Assembly: GCF_004348735.1 (NCBI RefSeq)
Contig: NZ_SMKT01000013.1
Coordinates: 1-64,000 of the forward strand
Length of the DNA: 64,000 nucleotides
Origin: Actinomadura sp. KC06
GTDB lineage: Bacteria; Actinomycetota; Actinomycetes; Streptosporangiales; Streptosporangiaceae
Reading direction: 5' to 3'
Each line of letters opens with the position of its first letter. Position 1 is the first letter of the stretch. Position numbers and translations under genes: made by a program. The notes beneath the pieces were generated by a model. It was given only the letters and a program-made list of their open reading frames with translations, searched no databases and was not told the DNA's origin. Positions 52,847 to 63,153 of this stretch are shown piece after piece.

Positions 52847-55435
52847 TCATTCGGCTTTGGCGGCTTCTAGGACGGGCACGTCGGCGGCGCGCCGGGCCGG
52901 GAGGGCGGACGTCGCCAGGGTGACGGCCGCCGCACCCGTGATGACCAGGGCGAACAGCCACCAGGGCGGGCTCGGCGCCAGGAACGAACTGCCCGTCCCG
53001 ACATGCATCAGGAAGCCGGTGCCGAGCGCCGTGCCGAGCCCGAGGAGGGTGCCGAGCAGGACGACCGTGGCGGCCTCCCAGCGGACGACCGACCGGATCT
53101 GCGCCGCCGTGGCGCCGACGGCGCCGAGCAGGCCGAACTCCCGGGTCCGTTCGGAGACGCTCATCGACACCGTCGTGGCCATCCCGAACAGCGCCAGGAC
53201 GAGCGCCATCCCGATGAACCCGTAGATGACCCTGATGCCGTTGGTCATCGCCTTCGCCGCCGTCTTGATGTATCCGGACTCGTCGAGCACCTGCGCGCCC
53301 GGCACGTCCGCGACCGCGCGGGTCAGGGCGTCCTTGGTGCCGCCCCGGACGAGGACGGCCTGCGTCCCCGCGCCCGGATCCAGCCGCTCCATCGTGACCG
53401 CGGACACCAGCGCCTGCTCGGCGAACAGGTGGGACGGGTCGTGGTAGGCCCCGGCGACGGTCAGCGCGACCTTCCCCCGGACGCCGCGCACCACGATCCG
53501 CTGCCCCTTCTTCAGCTTGTTCGCCTTCATGACCGTGGACGCGACGCCGATCTCGCCGGGGCGGAGCGGCCGCAGGCTCCCGCCGAGATCCAGGACGGAC
53601 GGCAGCGCCGCCGGGTCGGCGCCGGTCACGTCCAGGAACACCGGCTCCGCGGGCTCCTCGGGCGACGGCCGTTTCGGCGGCGGGTCCACGAGCCGGACCC
53701 CGGTGCCGGTCAGCGCCATCGCGCGCGACACGCCGGGCGCGGCGGCGGCCTTCGCGACCGTGTCGCGGGGCAGCGGCGCCTGCCCGGACGACGTCTTCTC
53801 CGTCGCGGCGATCGCGTGCTCGGCCAGCATCACCTCCTTCCCGGCCTCGTCGAAGCGGGCGTTCACCGACAGGACGAGCAGCGCCGTGGCGGACACGAGC
53901 GCGACGCCGAGCATGAGCGAGGACGCGGCCGACGACACCCGCCGGGGGCTGCGGGTGATGGTGGCGCGGGCGAGCCGTCCGGCCTCGCCGCTCACCGCGG
54001 TGCCGATCCGTCCGACCAGGCCCCCGAGCGGGCCGACGAAGAACGGGGCGAGGACGGCGAGCCCCGACACCGCCGTCATGGACCCCATCAGGATCATGAT
54101 GCAGACGCCGACCGTGCGCTCCATGCCCGGCGGCTCCTCGGACCGGATCGCGAACACCAGCCCGTAGAACATGCCCGCCAGGCCGAGGACGGCGAGCGCG
54201 CCGATGATCCGGGGCCAGCGGCGTCCGGCCGAGTCGGTGCTCGCGGCGCGCAGGGCCTGCATGGGCGCGATCCGGGAGGCCCGGCGGGCGGCGCGCCAGG
54301 CGGCGAGCTGGGTCACGAGGATCCCGGCGAGGGCGGGCGCGGTGAGGGCGATCCAGCCGAAGTCGGCGTCGGCGACGGAGATGTCGAAGCCGTCCTTGGC
54401 GAACAGGTTGGTGAGCAGGCCCGACACCGGGTAGCCGACCAGCACGCCGCCGAGGGACGCGACGATCCCCAGCGCGAGCGCCTCCAGCCGGATCAGGCGC
54501 TTGATCTGGCGGGGCGTGGCGCCGATCGCGCTGAGCAGCGCGAGCCGGCGGGTGCGCTGCCGCACCAGCATGCCGAACGTGTTGGCGACGACGAACAGCC
54601 CCACGAACACGGCGAGGGACGCCAGCATGCCCAGCGAGCCGCCGACCGAGACGCCCGCGGAGTCCAGGGTGGCGGACTGCGCGTCCCGCACCCCGGCGGC
54701 GGTCCGGACGGTCACGTCCTCGCCGCGCAGGTCACGGGCCAGATCGGCGCGCAGCTCCGCCGCCGTGACGCCGGGCGCGGCCTTGACCCACACGCCCTGC
54801 CACGTCCCGGGCGGCAGTTCGGCCGCCCGCCGGACGGTCTCCGGCGGCGCCAGCAGCAGGTCGCCGCTCGCCACGGCGCTGCGCCCCTGCACGGTGACGA
54901 TCCCGACGATCTTCATCGGGCGGGTCTGCTTCGGCAGTGTCGTCCGCATCGAGTCGCCGACGCCGAGCTTCCCGGCGCGGGCGACGTGGCGGGTGACGGC
55001 GACCTCGCCGTCGGCGGCGGGGGCGCGCCCGTCCTCCAGGCGGTAGGGGTTGAGCCGGTGATCGGGCGTCCACGGCCGGAGCATGGTCGACGCCCCCGCC
55101 GGAGGCAGGATGATCTTGCCGTCGGCGCCGGTGGCGGTCACCGGGACGGTCGCGTCCCCGGCCACCGCCGCCACGCCGGGCCGTCCGGCGACCCTGTCCA
55201 GCGGCACCTGCCCATCCGGGACGGCGTAGATGTCGCCGGGGTCGGTCGTCCCGCCGAGCACCAGCACGTCCGCGCGGGCGTACTCGCTGGCGTCGGTGCC
55301 CGCCACCGCCTCCTGCGCCCGGAAGGTGAACTGCAGCGACCCGGCGATCAGCCCGATCGCGAACGTCGCCGCCAGCAGCGTGGCGGTCAGCTGCTTCCAG
55401 CCGCCGGTGAACGAGCGGCGCGCGATGAGCCACAT
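52847..55435 (-). CDS. FtsX-type ABC transporter permease (MacB-like)
   Basis: 862 aa with ten predicted helices: one at the start (LTATLLAATFAIGLIAGSLQ), a large external domain, an FtsX block (SLAVFVGLFVVANTFGMLVR), a second external domain and the last FtsX block (ALVLALFGMATTVSMSVSER). The R-T-R-x-F/L-A-L-L-x-A-I/V-G-A-T motif occurs after both blocks. It works with the ATPase gene 7 bp upstream on the same strand. Acts on lipoproteins, lipids or peptides; substrate unknown. Confidence 0.9.
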   Translation of the reverse strand: MWLIARRSFTGGWKQLTATLLAATFAIGLIAGSLQFTFRAQEAVAGTDASEYARADVLVLGGTTDPGDIYAVPDGQVPLDRVAGRPGVAAVAGDATVPVTATGADGKIILPPAGASTMLRPWTPDHRLNPYRLEDGRAPAADGEVAVTRHVARAGKLGVGDSMRTTLPKQTRPMKIVGIVTVQGRSAVASGDLLLAPPETVRRAAELPPGTWQGVWVKAAPGVTAAELRADLARDLRGEDVTVRTAAGVRDAQSATLDSAGVSVGGSLGMLASLAVFVGLFVVANTFGMLVRQRTRRLALLSAIGATPRQIKRLIRLEALALGIVASLGGVLVGYPVSGLLTNLFAKDGFDISVADADFGWIALTAPALAGILVTQLAAWRAARRASRIAPMQALRAASTDSAGRRWPRIIGALAVLGLAGMFYGLVFAIRSEEPPGMERTVGVCIMILMGSMTAVSGLAVLAPFFVGPLGGLVGRIGTAVSGEAGRLARATITRSPRRVSSAASSLMLGVALVSATALLVLSVNARFDEAGKEVMLAEHAIAATEKTSSGQAPLPRDTVAKAAAAPGVSRAMALTGTGVRLVDPPPKRPSPEEPAEPVFLDVTGADPAALPSVLDLGGSLRPLRPGEIGVASTVMKANKLKKGQRIVVRGVRGKVALTVAGAYHDPSHLFAEQALVSAVTMERLDPGAGTQAVLVRGGTKDALTRAVADVPGAQVLDESGYIKTAAKAMTNGIRVIYGFIGMALVLALFGMATTVSMSVSERTREFGLLGAVGATAAQIRSVVRWEAATVVLLGTLLGLGTALGTGFLMHVGTGSSFLAPSPPWWLFALVITGAAAVTLATSALPARRAADVPVLEAAKAE

Positions 55436-55442
55436 GGCGCGC

Positions 55443-56207
<765 letters not shown>

Positions 56208-56302
56208 GCCGTCCAGGAAACCGCCGGAGACCCCTCCGGCGCAGTGACGCCCACTCCCGAGCCTCCGGTGGGGACAGCCCCACTACGGCTGGGGAGGAGC
56301 CC

Positions 56303-57088
56303 TCAGCGGCCCTCGAAGGCGGGCTGCTCCTTCTTCAGGAACGCCTCGGTCGCGTTGCGGTGGTCGCTGGTCTTCTCGCACTCGTCCTGCAGCTCCGCCT
56401 CGCGTTCGAGCGCGGACGCCAGGTCGTGCGTTGCCGCGAAGTCGAGCGCCGCCTTGACCGCGCCGTAGGAGACCGTCGGGCCCGCGGCGAGGCGGCGGGC
56501 CAGCTCCACCGACGCGGGGGCCAGCTCGTCCGCCGGGACGACCCGGTTCACCAGGCCCAGCTCCAGCGCCGCCTCAGCCTTGACCGGCTCGCCCAGCAAC
56601 AGCAGCTCGGCGGCCTTGGCGCGGCCGACGAGCCGCTGCAGCGTCCACGACATGCCGCTGTCCGGCGCGAGGCCGATCCCGGTGAACGCGGTCGCGAACC
56701 GGGCCTTGTCGGACGCGACGATCAGGTCGCACGCGAACGCCAGCGACGCGCCCGCGCCCGCCGCCACGCCGTTCACGGCCGCGACCACCGGCTTCCGCAT
56801 CCCCGCCAGCGCCAGCACGATCGGGTTGTAGTGCCTGCGGACGGTGTCGTCCAGCCCCTTCCCGGCGGCGAGGTTGTCGCCGTGCTCGCGCAGGTCCTGC
56901 CCGGCGCAGAACGCCCGGCCCGCGCCCGTGAGGACCACCGCGCGGGCGGCGGGGTCGGCGGCGGCGCGGACCACCGTCGCGCGCAGCAGTTCCTTCATCT
57001 CGACCGTCAGCGAGTTCATCCCGTCCGGACGGTTGAGCGTGATCGTCCCCACACCGTCGGTCAGGTCGTATAGCACGGTCTCAGCCAT
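56303..57088 (-). CDS. enoyl-CoA hydratase/isomerase (PaaG-like)
   Basis: 261 aa crotonase. AVVLTGAGRAFCAGQDLREH (oxyanion hole) and KPVVAAVNGVAAGAGASLAF, FATAFTGIGLAPDSGMSWTL with Asp in G-L-A-P-D-S-G as in PaaG-type isomerases. Ends in an ARG C-terminus after EAFLKKEQPAFEGR. GGAGGGG precedes the ATG. Probably phenylacetate or fatty-acid breakdown; no other paa genes nearby. Confidence 0.9.
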   Translation of the reverse strand: MAETVLYDLTDGVGTITLNRPDGMNSLTVEMKELLRATVVRAAADPAARAVVLTGAGRAFCAGQDLREHGDNLAAGKGLDDTVRRHYNPIVLALAGMRKPVVAAVNGVAAGAGASLAFACDLIVASDKARFATAFTGIGLAPDSGMSWTLQRLVGRAKAAELLLLGEPVKAEAALELGLVNRVVPADELAPASVELARRLAAGPTVSYGAVKAALDFAATHDLASALEREAELQDECEKTSDHRNATEAFLKKEQPAFEGR

Positions 57089-57268
57089 GGTCGTCCCCTC
57101 CGTCAAGCCGTCCGCCGATCCTCTCATCTTCCGATCTGGAGGCTGATCGTTACCACTTCGCGCCCGGAAGACGAGATAATGGACCACTACTGATGACGCG
57201 GATGCGACACGCGGCCACGCGGCCAACGGTGTGCGAAGGCCGCGGCCCTACGCAGGAAGGGGATACGC

Positions 57269-57436
57269 ATGGCGGCGATGAAGCCGCGGACGGGAGACGG
57301 TCCGCTCGAAGTGACCAAGGAGGGACGCGGAATCGTCATGCGGGTCCCATTGGAAGGCGGCGGACGTCTCGTGGTCGAGCTGTCCGCCGACGAGGCCAAG
57401 GAGCTCGGCGAGGCCCTCAAGGGCGTCGTGGGCTGA
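57269..57436 (+). CDS. DUF3117 family small protein
   Basis: 55 aa, MAAMKPRTGDGPLEVTKEGR followed by a short beta domain and ADEAKELGEALKGVVG. Almost invariant in actinobacteria, often next to leucyl aminopeptidase or sugar genes. GGAAGGGG lies 6-8 nt before the ATG. Function unknown. Confidence 0.9.
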   Translation: MAAMKPRTGDGPLEVTKEGRGIVMRVPLEGGGRLVVELSADEAKELGEALKGVVG

Positions 57437-57549
57437 CGGCTCAGCCGTTCCCGGCTTGTTGGTGACGGTCCCGGCGGGGTATCGCCGGGGCCCTTGCCAT
57501 TCCCGCACCGGAAAACACCCGACCGAAAGAACCTGGGGGAATCTCCGCC

Positions 57550-59025
57550 ATGCCCATCGAGACCCGCGTCCACGCCGCCGGCGGCACCGTGTCGCAGACC
57601 GCGGTCGACATCGGCGCGGAGGTCGTGGCGGTGCCGGTCGGGTCCGGGCCGGCGGCGCCGGCCGCGGAGGTGGCGCGGTCGCTGCCGTTCACGCTGGACG
57701 AGCTGCTGGAACTCCACCGGGCCAAGGGGGAGCCCGGCGAGATCACGGCCACCCAGGTCCGGCTCGGCGACCGGATGCGGGAACTGCTGCTGTACGGGGT
57801 GGGCGACGCGGCCCCGGCCGACCTGCGCAAGGCCGGCGCCGCACTGGCCCGCCGCGGCAAGGGCCGCGCCGCGCTCGTCGCGGGCGTGCCCGCCGGTGAC
57901 CTGGCCGCGTTCGTCGAGGGCGCGCTGCTCGCCGCCTACGAGTTCAAGATCGGCGCCGCGCCCGCGAAGAAGGCGCTCGGCACGCTCGCCGTCCTCACCG
58001 AGGCCGGTCCCGGCTCGGACGCGCCCGCGATCGAGCGGGGCACGGCGCGGGCCCACGCCGCCGCGCTGGCCCGCGACCTCGCCAACACCCCGTCCCGCGA
58101 GAAGGACCCGTCGTGGCTCGCCGCGCAGGCCGAACAGGTCGCCGCCGACGCGGGCCTCACCGTCCGCGTGCGCGGCGAGAAAGAGCTGGTGGACGAGGGC
58201 TTCGGCGGCCTGGTCGCGGTCGGCGGAGGGTCGTCGCGCCCGCCCCGGCTGATCGAGCTTTCCTACGTTCCGGACGGCGGGCCCGCCGAGCGGCATGTCG
58301 TCCTCGTCGGCAAGGGCATCACGTTCGACAGCGGCGGCCTGTCCCTCAAGCCGAACGAGGGCATGAAGACGATGAAGACCGACATGGCGGGCGGCGCGGC
58401 CGTCATCGCCGCGATGAGCGCGCTGCGCGGCCTCGGTGTCCGCGCCCGCGTCACCGGGCTGGTCGCCGCCGCGGAGAACATGCCGTCCGGGTCGGCCATG
58501 CGGCCCGGCGACGTGATCGCCCACTACGGCGGGACGACGTCGGAGGTGCTGAACACCGACGCCGAGGGACGGCTCGTCCTCGCCGACGCGCTCGCCTACG
58601 CCGACGCCGCGCTCGCCCCCGACGTGATCGTGGACGTGGCGACGCTGACCGGCGCGGCGAAGGTCGCGCTGGGCCTGCGGCACGCGGCGCTGTTCGCCGG
58701 CGACGACGCCCTCGCCGCCGCGCTCACCGAGGCCGGAACCGCGGCGGGGGAGCCGGTGTGGCGGCTGCCGCTCGTCGACGACTACCGCGCCGCGATCGAC
58801 TCCGACGTCGCCGACATCAACAACATCGGGCGCGGCGGCTACGGCGGCGGCTCCATCACGGCGGCGCTGTTCCTGCGCGAGTTCGTCGGCGACCGTCCCT
58901 GGGCGCACCTCGACATCGCCGGGCCCGGGCGCTCCACGTCCGACGACGCCGAGCTCACGCGCGGCGCCACCGGCTTCGGCACCCGCCTGCTCCTCACCTG
59001 GCTGACCACCGGACTGACCGCCTGA
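57550..59025 (+). CDS. pepA: leucyl aminopeptidase (M17)
   Basis: 491 aa; two-metal exopeptidase of the cytoplasm, hexameric in the family. Metal ligands lie in VLVGKGITFDSGGLSLKPNE, MKTDMAGGAAVIAAM and the signature N-T-D-A-E-G-R-L (here SEVLNTDAEGRLVLADALAY). The N-terminal macro-like domain (residues 1-170) is also present. DUF3117 is just upstream. Confidence 0.95.
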   Translation: MPIETRVHAAGGTVSQTAVDIGAEVVAVPVGSGPAAPAAEVARSLPFTLDELLELHRAKGEPGEITATQVRLGDRMRELLLYGVGDAAPADLRKAGAALARRGKGRAALVAGVPAGDLAAFVEGALLAAYEFKIGAAPAKKALGTLAVLTEAGPGSDAPAIERGTARAHAAALARDLANTPSREKDPSWLAAQAEQVAADAGLTVRVRGEKELVDEGFGGLVAVGGGSSRPPRLIELSYVPDGGPAERHVVLVGKGITFDSGGLSLKPNEGMKTMKTDMAGGAAVIAAMSALRGLGVRARVTGLVAAAENMPSGSAMRPGDVIAHYGGTTSEVLNTDAEGRLVLADALAYADAALAPDVIVDVATLTGAAKVALGLRHAALFAGDDALAAALTEAGTAAGEPVWRLPLVDDYRAAIDSDVADINNIGRGGYGGGSITAALFLREFVGDRPWAHLDIAGPGRSTSDDAELTRGATGFGTRLLLTWLTTGLTA

Positions 59026-59637
59026 TCACTTGGTGCGGCGGTCGATCACTGGGACCTGGCGGTAGCGCCTCGCCTGCTTGACGATCTGCGGGAGCGTCGC
59101 GTCCCAGTCCGAGTGCACCGCGAACGACCACGGGACGGCCTCCGCCGTGGACGGCACGTCCCGCAGCGTCAGCGCCACCAGCCGCGGCCGTTCCGACGTC
59201 CGCGCCATCTCCGCCAGCTCGGGGGACGGCAGGAACACCAGGTAGTCCAGCTCGCCCCGGCGGGTTCCGGCGGCGCCGCGCCGCAGCGCCGCGATCGCCG
59301 CGACGTCCGGCCAGGGCAGCGCCCGCCCGGCCCGGCGGGGCAGCGGCCAGCGCGCCGGGCGCCGCACCCCGCCGCCGTCGAACTCCAGGACGGGACGCCG
59401 CGCCAGCATCCCCCCGGCCGACGCGAGCAGCCCCGCGCCGAACAGCCCGAGCCCCGCCACACCCAGGATCATGATCGTGACGCTCGCCGCCCCGGCGCCG
59501 CGCATCGCGCCGCCCGCGATGAACGCCACCGACGCGAGGAACATGATCAGGAAAGCGATGAGCCGCCACATCCCCCGCCACGTCACCCGTTGCCGCACCG
59601 CGAACGCCTCGCCGGCGGCGGCCTCCGCCTCGCCCAC
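59026..59637 (-). CDS. membrane protein with PH-like domain
   Basis: 203 aa. Two membrane helices near the start (LIAFLIMFLASVAFIAGGAM, SVTIMILGVAGLGLFGAGLL) followed by a soluble beta-rich part (PVLEFDGGGVRRPARWPLPR, LPWPDVAAI, LDYLVFLPSP) like bacterial PH domains. Ends head to tail with the O-methyltransferase (4 nt gap). Function unknown. Confidence 0.7.
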   Translation of the reverse strand: MGEAEAAAGEAFAVRQRVTWRGMWRLIAFLIMFLASVAFIAGGAMRGAGAASVTIMILGVAGLGLFGAGLLASAGGMLARRPVLEFDGGGVRRPARWPLPRRAGRALPWPDVAAIAALRRGAAGTRRGELDYLVFLPSPELAEMARTSERPRLVALTLRDVPSTAEAVPWSFAVHSDWDATLPQIVKQARRYRQVPVIDRRTK

Positions 59638-59641
59638 CCGG

Positions 59642-60244
59642 CTAGTCGCGCTTCACCGCGCAGAGCAGGCCGTCGCCGACCGGGACCAGCAGCGGGACGA
59701 GCCGGTCGTCCTCGCGGATCATCCGGTGCACCTCGCGGATCGCCTCGGTCTCCGGGTCGCGCCGGGCGGAGTCGGCGACCCGGCCGCCCCACAGGGCGTT
59801 GTCGAACGCGACGACGCCGCCGGGCCGCAGCAGCCGCAGCGCGCCCGTCAGGTAGTCGGGGTACTCGCGCTTCTGCGCGTCGCAGAACACCATGTCGTAC
59901 GCGCCGTCGGTGAGCCGCGGCAGCACCTCCAGCGCGGGCCCGATGATCATCCGGGTGCGGAAGGAGCCGAGGCCCGCCTCCGCGTACGCCTGCTTGGCCA
60001 GCCGCTGGTGCTCGGGATCGATGTCCACGCTCGTCAGCACCGCGTCCTTCGGCATGCCGCGCATCAGCCACACGCCGGACACGCCGCAGCCGGAGCCGAT
60101 CTCCACGACCGTCCGCGCGCCGATCAGCGTCGCGAGGAAGCGCAGCGCCGCCCCGCCCGCCGGGCCGATCGGCGTCGCGCCGATCTCTTCGCCGCGGCGC
60201 CTGGCGTCCAGGAGCGGCTCGTCTTCGGGGAGGAAATCCTCCAC
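59642..60244 (-). CDS. O-methyltransferase (catechol OMT-like)
   Basis: About 200 aa, class I SAM fold: VVEIGSGCGVSGVWLMRGMP (SAM loop), LTSVDIDPEHQ (acidic strand), YDMVFCDAQKREYPDYL and PGGVVAFDNALWGG carry the metal-binding Asp and Asn-pair of this family. GTG 60244 is the annotated start here, but a good GAGGAGG (60286-60280) lies 5 nt before an in-frame ATC at 60274, which would restore 10 conserved-looking N-terminal residues. Such genes stand next to sigE in actinomycetes. Confidence 0.88.
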   Translation of the reverse strand: MEDFLPEDEPLLDARRRGEEIGATPIGPAGGAALRFLATLIGARTVVEIGSGCGVSGVWLMRGMPKDAVLTSVDIDPEHQRLAKQAYAEAGLGSFRTRMIIGPALEVLPRLTDGAYDMVFCDAQKREYPDYLTGALRLLRPGGVVAFDNALWGGRVADSARRDPETEAIREVHRMIREDDRLVPLLVPVGDGLLCAVKRD

Positions 60245-60332
60245 ATAGGCCAGTGTGGCCTGGTCGGCGTCGATGGCTGCCTCCTCGCGGGACCCCCGCC
60301 TGGCTCATGCTGGAAAGACCATATCGCTGACA

Positions 60333-60359
60333 GGGAACCGACTGGAGTTTCAGCGCGTT
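60333..60359 (+). promoter_or_regulatory. ECF-type promoter upstream of sigE
   Basis: GGGAAC at 60333-60338 and CGTT at 60356-60359 are spaced like the GGAAC-CGTT promoters of SigE/SigR-type ECF factors. It lies about 137 nt before the sigE ATG, so there would be a long leader. Confidence 0.6.
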
Positions 60360-60451
60360 GTAACCAGAGCAGGAACCCGTCATGCGCGGGTTGAACCCAC
60401 GAGAACCCAGTCGGTCCAGAACCGCCCCAGCCCAGGCGAGACCGTGCCGTT

Positions 60452-60468
60452 CCAAGGCGAGACCTTGG
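60452..60468 (+). promoter_or_regulatory. leader hairpin before sigE
   Basis: CCAAGG-CGAGA-CCTTGG, a perfect six-pair stem 27 nt before the sigE ATG; the decamer AGGCGAGACC also occurs at 60434-60443. The only GAGAGAGG ribosome-binding-like sequence lies just after it. Confidence 0.4.
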
Positions 60469-60495
60469 CTCACGAGAGAGGAACAGCCCGGCACC

Positions 60496-61266
60496 ATGGG
60501 AGTCGCAGCACTCAGTTTCAGAAGCGCTGTGGGGGTCGGCCCCGGGCAGGGGCTAGGTAGCGTCGCGGGCACTCGCGAGAACGCCCCCGAGGCCGAGTGG
60601 GCGCCGCCGTCCTGGGACGAGGTCGTCCGCGAGCACTCCGCGCGCGTCTACCGGCTCGCGTACCGGCTGACCGGCAACCAGCACGACGCGGAAGACCTCA
60701 CGCAGGAGGTCTTCGTCCGCGTGTTCCGTTCCCTGTCGAACTACACGCCGGGGACGTTCGAGGGCTGGCTGCACCGGATCACCACGAACCTGTTCCTCGA
60801 CATGGCGCGCCGCCGCCAGCGGATCCGCTTCGAGGGGCTCGCCGACGACGCCGCCGAACGCCTCCAGGGCCGGGAGCCGACCCCGGCGCAGGCGTTCGAC
60901 GACAGCAACTTCGACGCCGACGTCCAGGCCGCGCTCGACGCGCTGGCCCCCGAGTACCGCGCGGCCGTGGTGCTGTGCGATATCGAGGGCCTGTCGTACG
61001 AGGAGATCTCCGCGACGCTCGGCGTCAAGCTGGGGACCGTCCGCAGCCGCATCCACCGGGGCCGCGCGCAGCTGCGCGCCGCGCTGGAGCACCGCGCGCC
61101 GACGCGGCGCCGGCCCGGCACGCGGAACGAGTTCCAGCCCGCGGACGCCCTGCTCATGGAAGCCGCGGAGCTCGACGGCGCGGACGTGGACGACAGGGGG
61201 ACCGCCGACGACGAGGACCCGGCCCTGCACGCGGCAGGCGGCCGGTCCCAGCCGGAGGGCGTGTAA
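60496..61266 (+). CDS. sigE: ECF sigma factor SigE
   Basis: 256 aa. Sigma-2 [20 protein letters not shown] and FVRVFRSL, sigma-4 [20 protein letters not shown] and [19 protein letters not shown]; a long acidic C-terminal tail. The ATG at 60496 gives a 35-residue N-terminal extension of the kind seen in SigE. Gene order sigE, zinc anti-sigma, RseB-like, HtrA-like matches the mycobacterial/streptomycete cell-envelope stress locus. Probably autoregulated through the GGAAC-CGTT promoter. Confidence 0.9.
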   Translation: MGVAALSFRSAVGVGPGQGLGSVAGTRENAPEAEWAPPSWDEVVREHSARVYRLAYRLTGNQHDAEDLTQEVFVRVFRSLSNYTPGTFEGWLHRITTNLFLDMARRRQRIRFEGLADDAAERLQGREPTPAQAFDDSNFDADVQAALDALAPEYRAAVVLCDIEGLSYEEISATLGVKLGTVRSRIHRGRAQLRAALEHRAPTRRRPGTRNEFQPADALLMEAAELDGADVDDRGTADDEDPALHAAGGRSQPEGV

Positions 61267-61329
61267 AGCTGTGCTCGCCGCGCGGTGACGGGACCGCGCG
61301 GATGACAGAACGGGAAAGACGGAGGCCGC

Positions 61330-61947
61330 GTGAGTTGTCTGGGGGAGCGTCTGACCGCTCTGGTCGACGGCGAGCTGGGACATGAGGAGCGCGACCGCGC
61401 CCTCGCCCACCTCGCGTGCTGCGACCATTGCAGGGACGAGATCGCCTCGCTGCGCAAGCTCAAGGGCCGGCTGCGGGGGCTGGACGAGACCGGCGAGCTT
61501 CCGTCCCCCGACTTCCTGATCCGGCTCCGCACCCTGCCCGCCGCCGCCGGCTCGCCCGCGCCCGGCGACGTCCCGCTGGAGCCAGCGGGCCCGGCGGCCG
61601 AGCCGCTCGCCGCGGCACAGCACACCGCCCGGCCGATCCGGTCGGCGACCCGCCTGAGCAGGCAGCCGTCCGGCGCACGCCCGCGCGACAATCGTCCCGC
61701 CGGACGCGGCGCCGCCGCCGCGCTGGCCGTCCAGCCCCGGCGCCGCTACCTGGTCATGGGCGCCGCGACCCTGTTCCTCGGCCTCGGCGGCGCTTCGTAC
61801 GTCGTCGGCGGCGGCGAGGACCCGCCGACCGTCACCCCGGCGTTCGACCGCTACGCCGTCCAGCACGCGCTGACCTCCGGGGACGCGCCGATGACCGACC
61901 CGCTCACCGACCCGGTCAACCAGGTCCAGGTCTCCCCGGGGCCGTGA
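61330..61947 (+). CDS. zinc-finger anti-sigma factor (RseA-like)
   Basis: 205 aa. The ZAS motif is H-L-A-C-C-D-H-C in RALAHLACCDHCRDEIASLR (H-x3-C-x2-C), after LGERLTALVDGELGHEERDR. A Pro/Ala linker leads to a single membrane helix (LVMGAATLFLGLGGASYVVG) and an external tail. GTG start with GGAGG at 5 nt. It would hold SigE at the membrane until stress. GTGA overlap with the next gene. Confidence 0.88.
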   Translation: MSCLGERLTALVDGELGHEERDRALAHLACCDHCRDEIASLRKLKGRLRGLDETGELPSPDFLIRLRTLPAAAGSPAPGDVPLEPAGPAAEPLAAAQHTARPIRSATRLSRQPSGARPRDNRPAGRGAAAALAVQPRRRYLVMGAATLFLGLGGASYVVGGGEDPPTVTPAFDRYAVQHALTSGDAPMTDPLTDPVNQVQVSPGP

Positions 61948-63044
61948 TCGCGAAGACCGTGACCCGCCCGGGACGGCGCAGATCCGTCCTGGTCTGCGGG
62001 CTGGCGGGCGCGCTCGCCCTGGTCGCGGCGCTCGCCGGCGACCCGGCCGCGACCCGGCGCGTCCGCAGCGACCCGGGCGCGGTGGGCCTGCTGCGCGCCG
62101 CCGCCGACGCCGCCCGCCGCGTCCCGTTCGAGGGCCGGCGGTTCCTGACGACGTGGAACCGCAGCCGGTCCAGCACGTCCCGCGTCATGGTGTCCCACAC
62201 GCCGGGCGACGGCGTCCGCTACCGGTACGGGACGGGCGCCGGGGACGAGTACCGTCCCGACGCCGGCGCCGGCGACCTCACGGGCTTCACCGCGGAGACG
62301 CTCGAGCTGCTGACGCGCAACTACTCGGTGGTCCGCGCGGCCGACTCGGCCGTCTGCGGCCGTCCCGCCCGCGTCGTCGAGGCCCGCCGCCACGACGGCA
62401 GCCCCGCCGGACGGTTCTGGATCGACTCCGAGACCGGGCTGATGCTGCACCGCGAGCTGATCGACGCCACCGGACGCCGCGTCGTCGCCGCCGGGTTCAG
62501 CGAGATCAGCTACGCCGCGCCGGCGAAGGTGCCCGCGGCCTACGGCATCGGCGTCCCCCGCGGCGGGGCCGCGCGCTTCCCCTCCTCGGGCGGGCAGGGC
62601 GCCGCGGCCGTGTGGAGCGACCGGCTGGACCGCGCCGACCTCGCCGACCTTCGCGAGCGCGGCTGGCACGTGCCGAAGGCCCTGCCGGGGCGCCTCACCC
62701 TCCACGACGCGCGCCGCGACGCGGTCGGCGGCGCCGTCCACCTCAGCTACTCCGACGGCCTCGCCGCCGTCTCGGTGTTCGTGCAGCGCGGCACGATCGA
62801 CGAGCGGGGCCTGTCCGGCTGGCGCAAGACCGTGCAGCGCGGCCGGACGATCTTCCACCGCGAGTCCCTGCGCCGCTGGGCCGTCTCCGCGGGCGACGGC
62901 TACGTGTACACGGTCCTGACCGACGCCCCGCAGAGCACCGCCGACGCGGTGGCCGCGAACCTGCCTCGCGACACCACCTCGTTCTGGACGCGCGTTTCCC
63001 GCGGCGCCCGCCGCCTCGCCGCGGTCGCGAACCCCTTCGACTGA
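61944..63044 (+). CDS. RseB/MucB-like sigma-E regulatory protein
   Basis: 366 aa. A hydrophobic signal (SVLVCGLAGALALVAALAG) then the MucB/RseB N-terminal fold with FLTTWNRSRSSTSRVMVSHT, SVVCGRPARVVEARRHDG, GRFWIDSETGLMLHRELIDA and a C-terminal domain. In E. coli RseB binds the anti-sigma factor and senses lipopolysaccharide or mislocalised lipoproteins; the ligand in Gram-positives is not known. Overlaps the anti-sigma stop by 4 nt. Confidence 0.8.
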   Translation: MIAKTVTRPGRRRSVLVCGLAGALALVAALAGDPAATRRVRSDPGAVGLLRAAADAARRVPFEGRRFLTTWNRSRSSTSRVMVSHTPGDGVRYRYGTGAGDEYRPDAGAGDLTGFTAETLELLTRNYSVVRAADSAVCGRPARVVEARRHDGSPAGRFWIDSETGLMLHRELIDATGRRVVAAGFSEISYAAPAKVPAAYGIGVPRGGAARFPSSGGQGAAAVWSDRLDRADLADLRERGWHVPKALPGRLTLHDARRDAVGGAVHLSYSDGLAAVSVFVQRGTIDERGLSGWRKTVQRGRTIFHRESLRRWAVSAGDGYVYTVLTDAPQSTADAVAANLPRDTTSFWTRVSRGARRLAAVANPFD

Positions 63045-63153
63045 ATGATCGACTTGGCGGAGCGCCGCGCCCGGAGGTCTTATGCTCGCCACATGCCGGG
63101 CCGGGCACCATGAGCACAGATGACGAGAACCATGCTCGGTAGGAGAGATGGGG

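Noticed and set aside
57431..57446. GGCTGA/TCAGCC hairpin at the DUF3117 stop as terminator
   Set aside because: Only six pairs, no T tract, and pepA follows in the same direction, so termination is doubtful.
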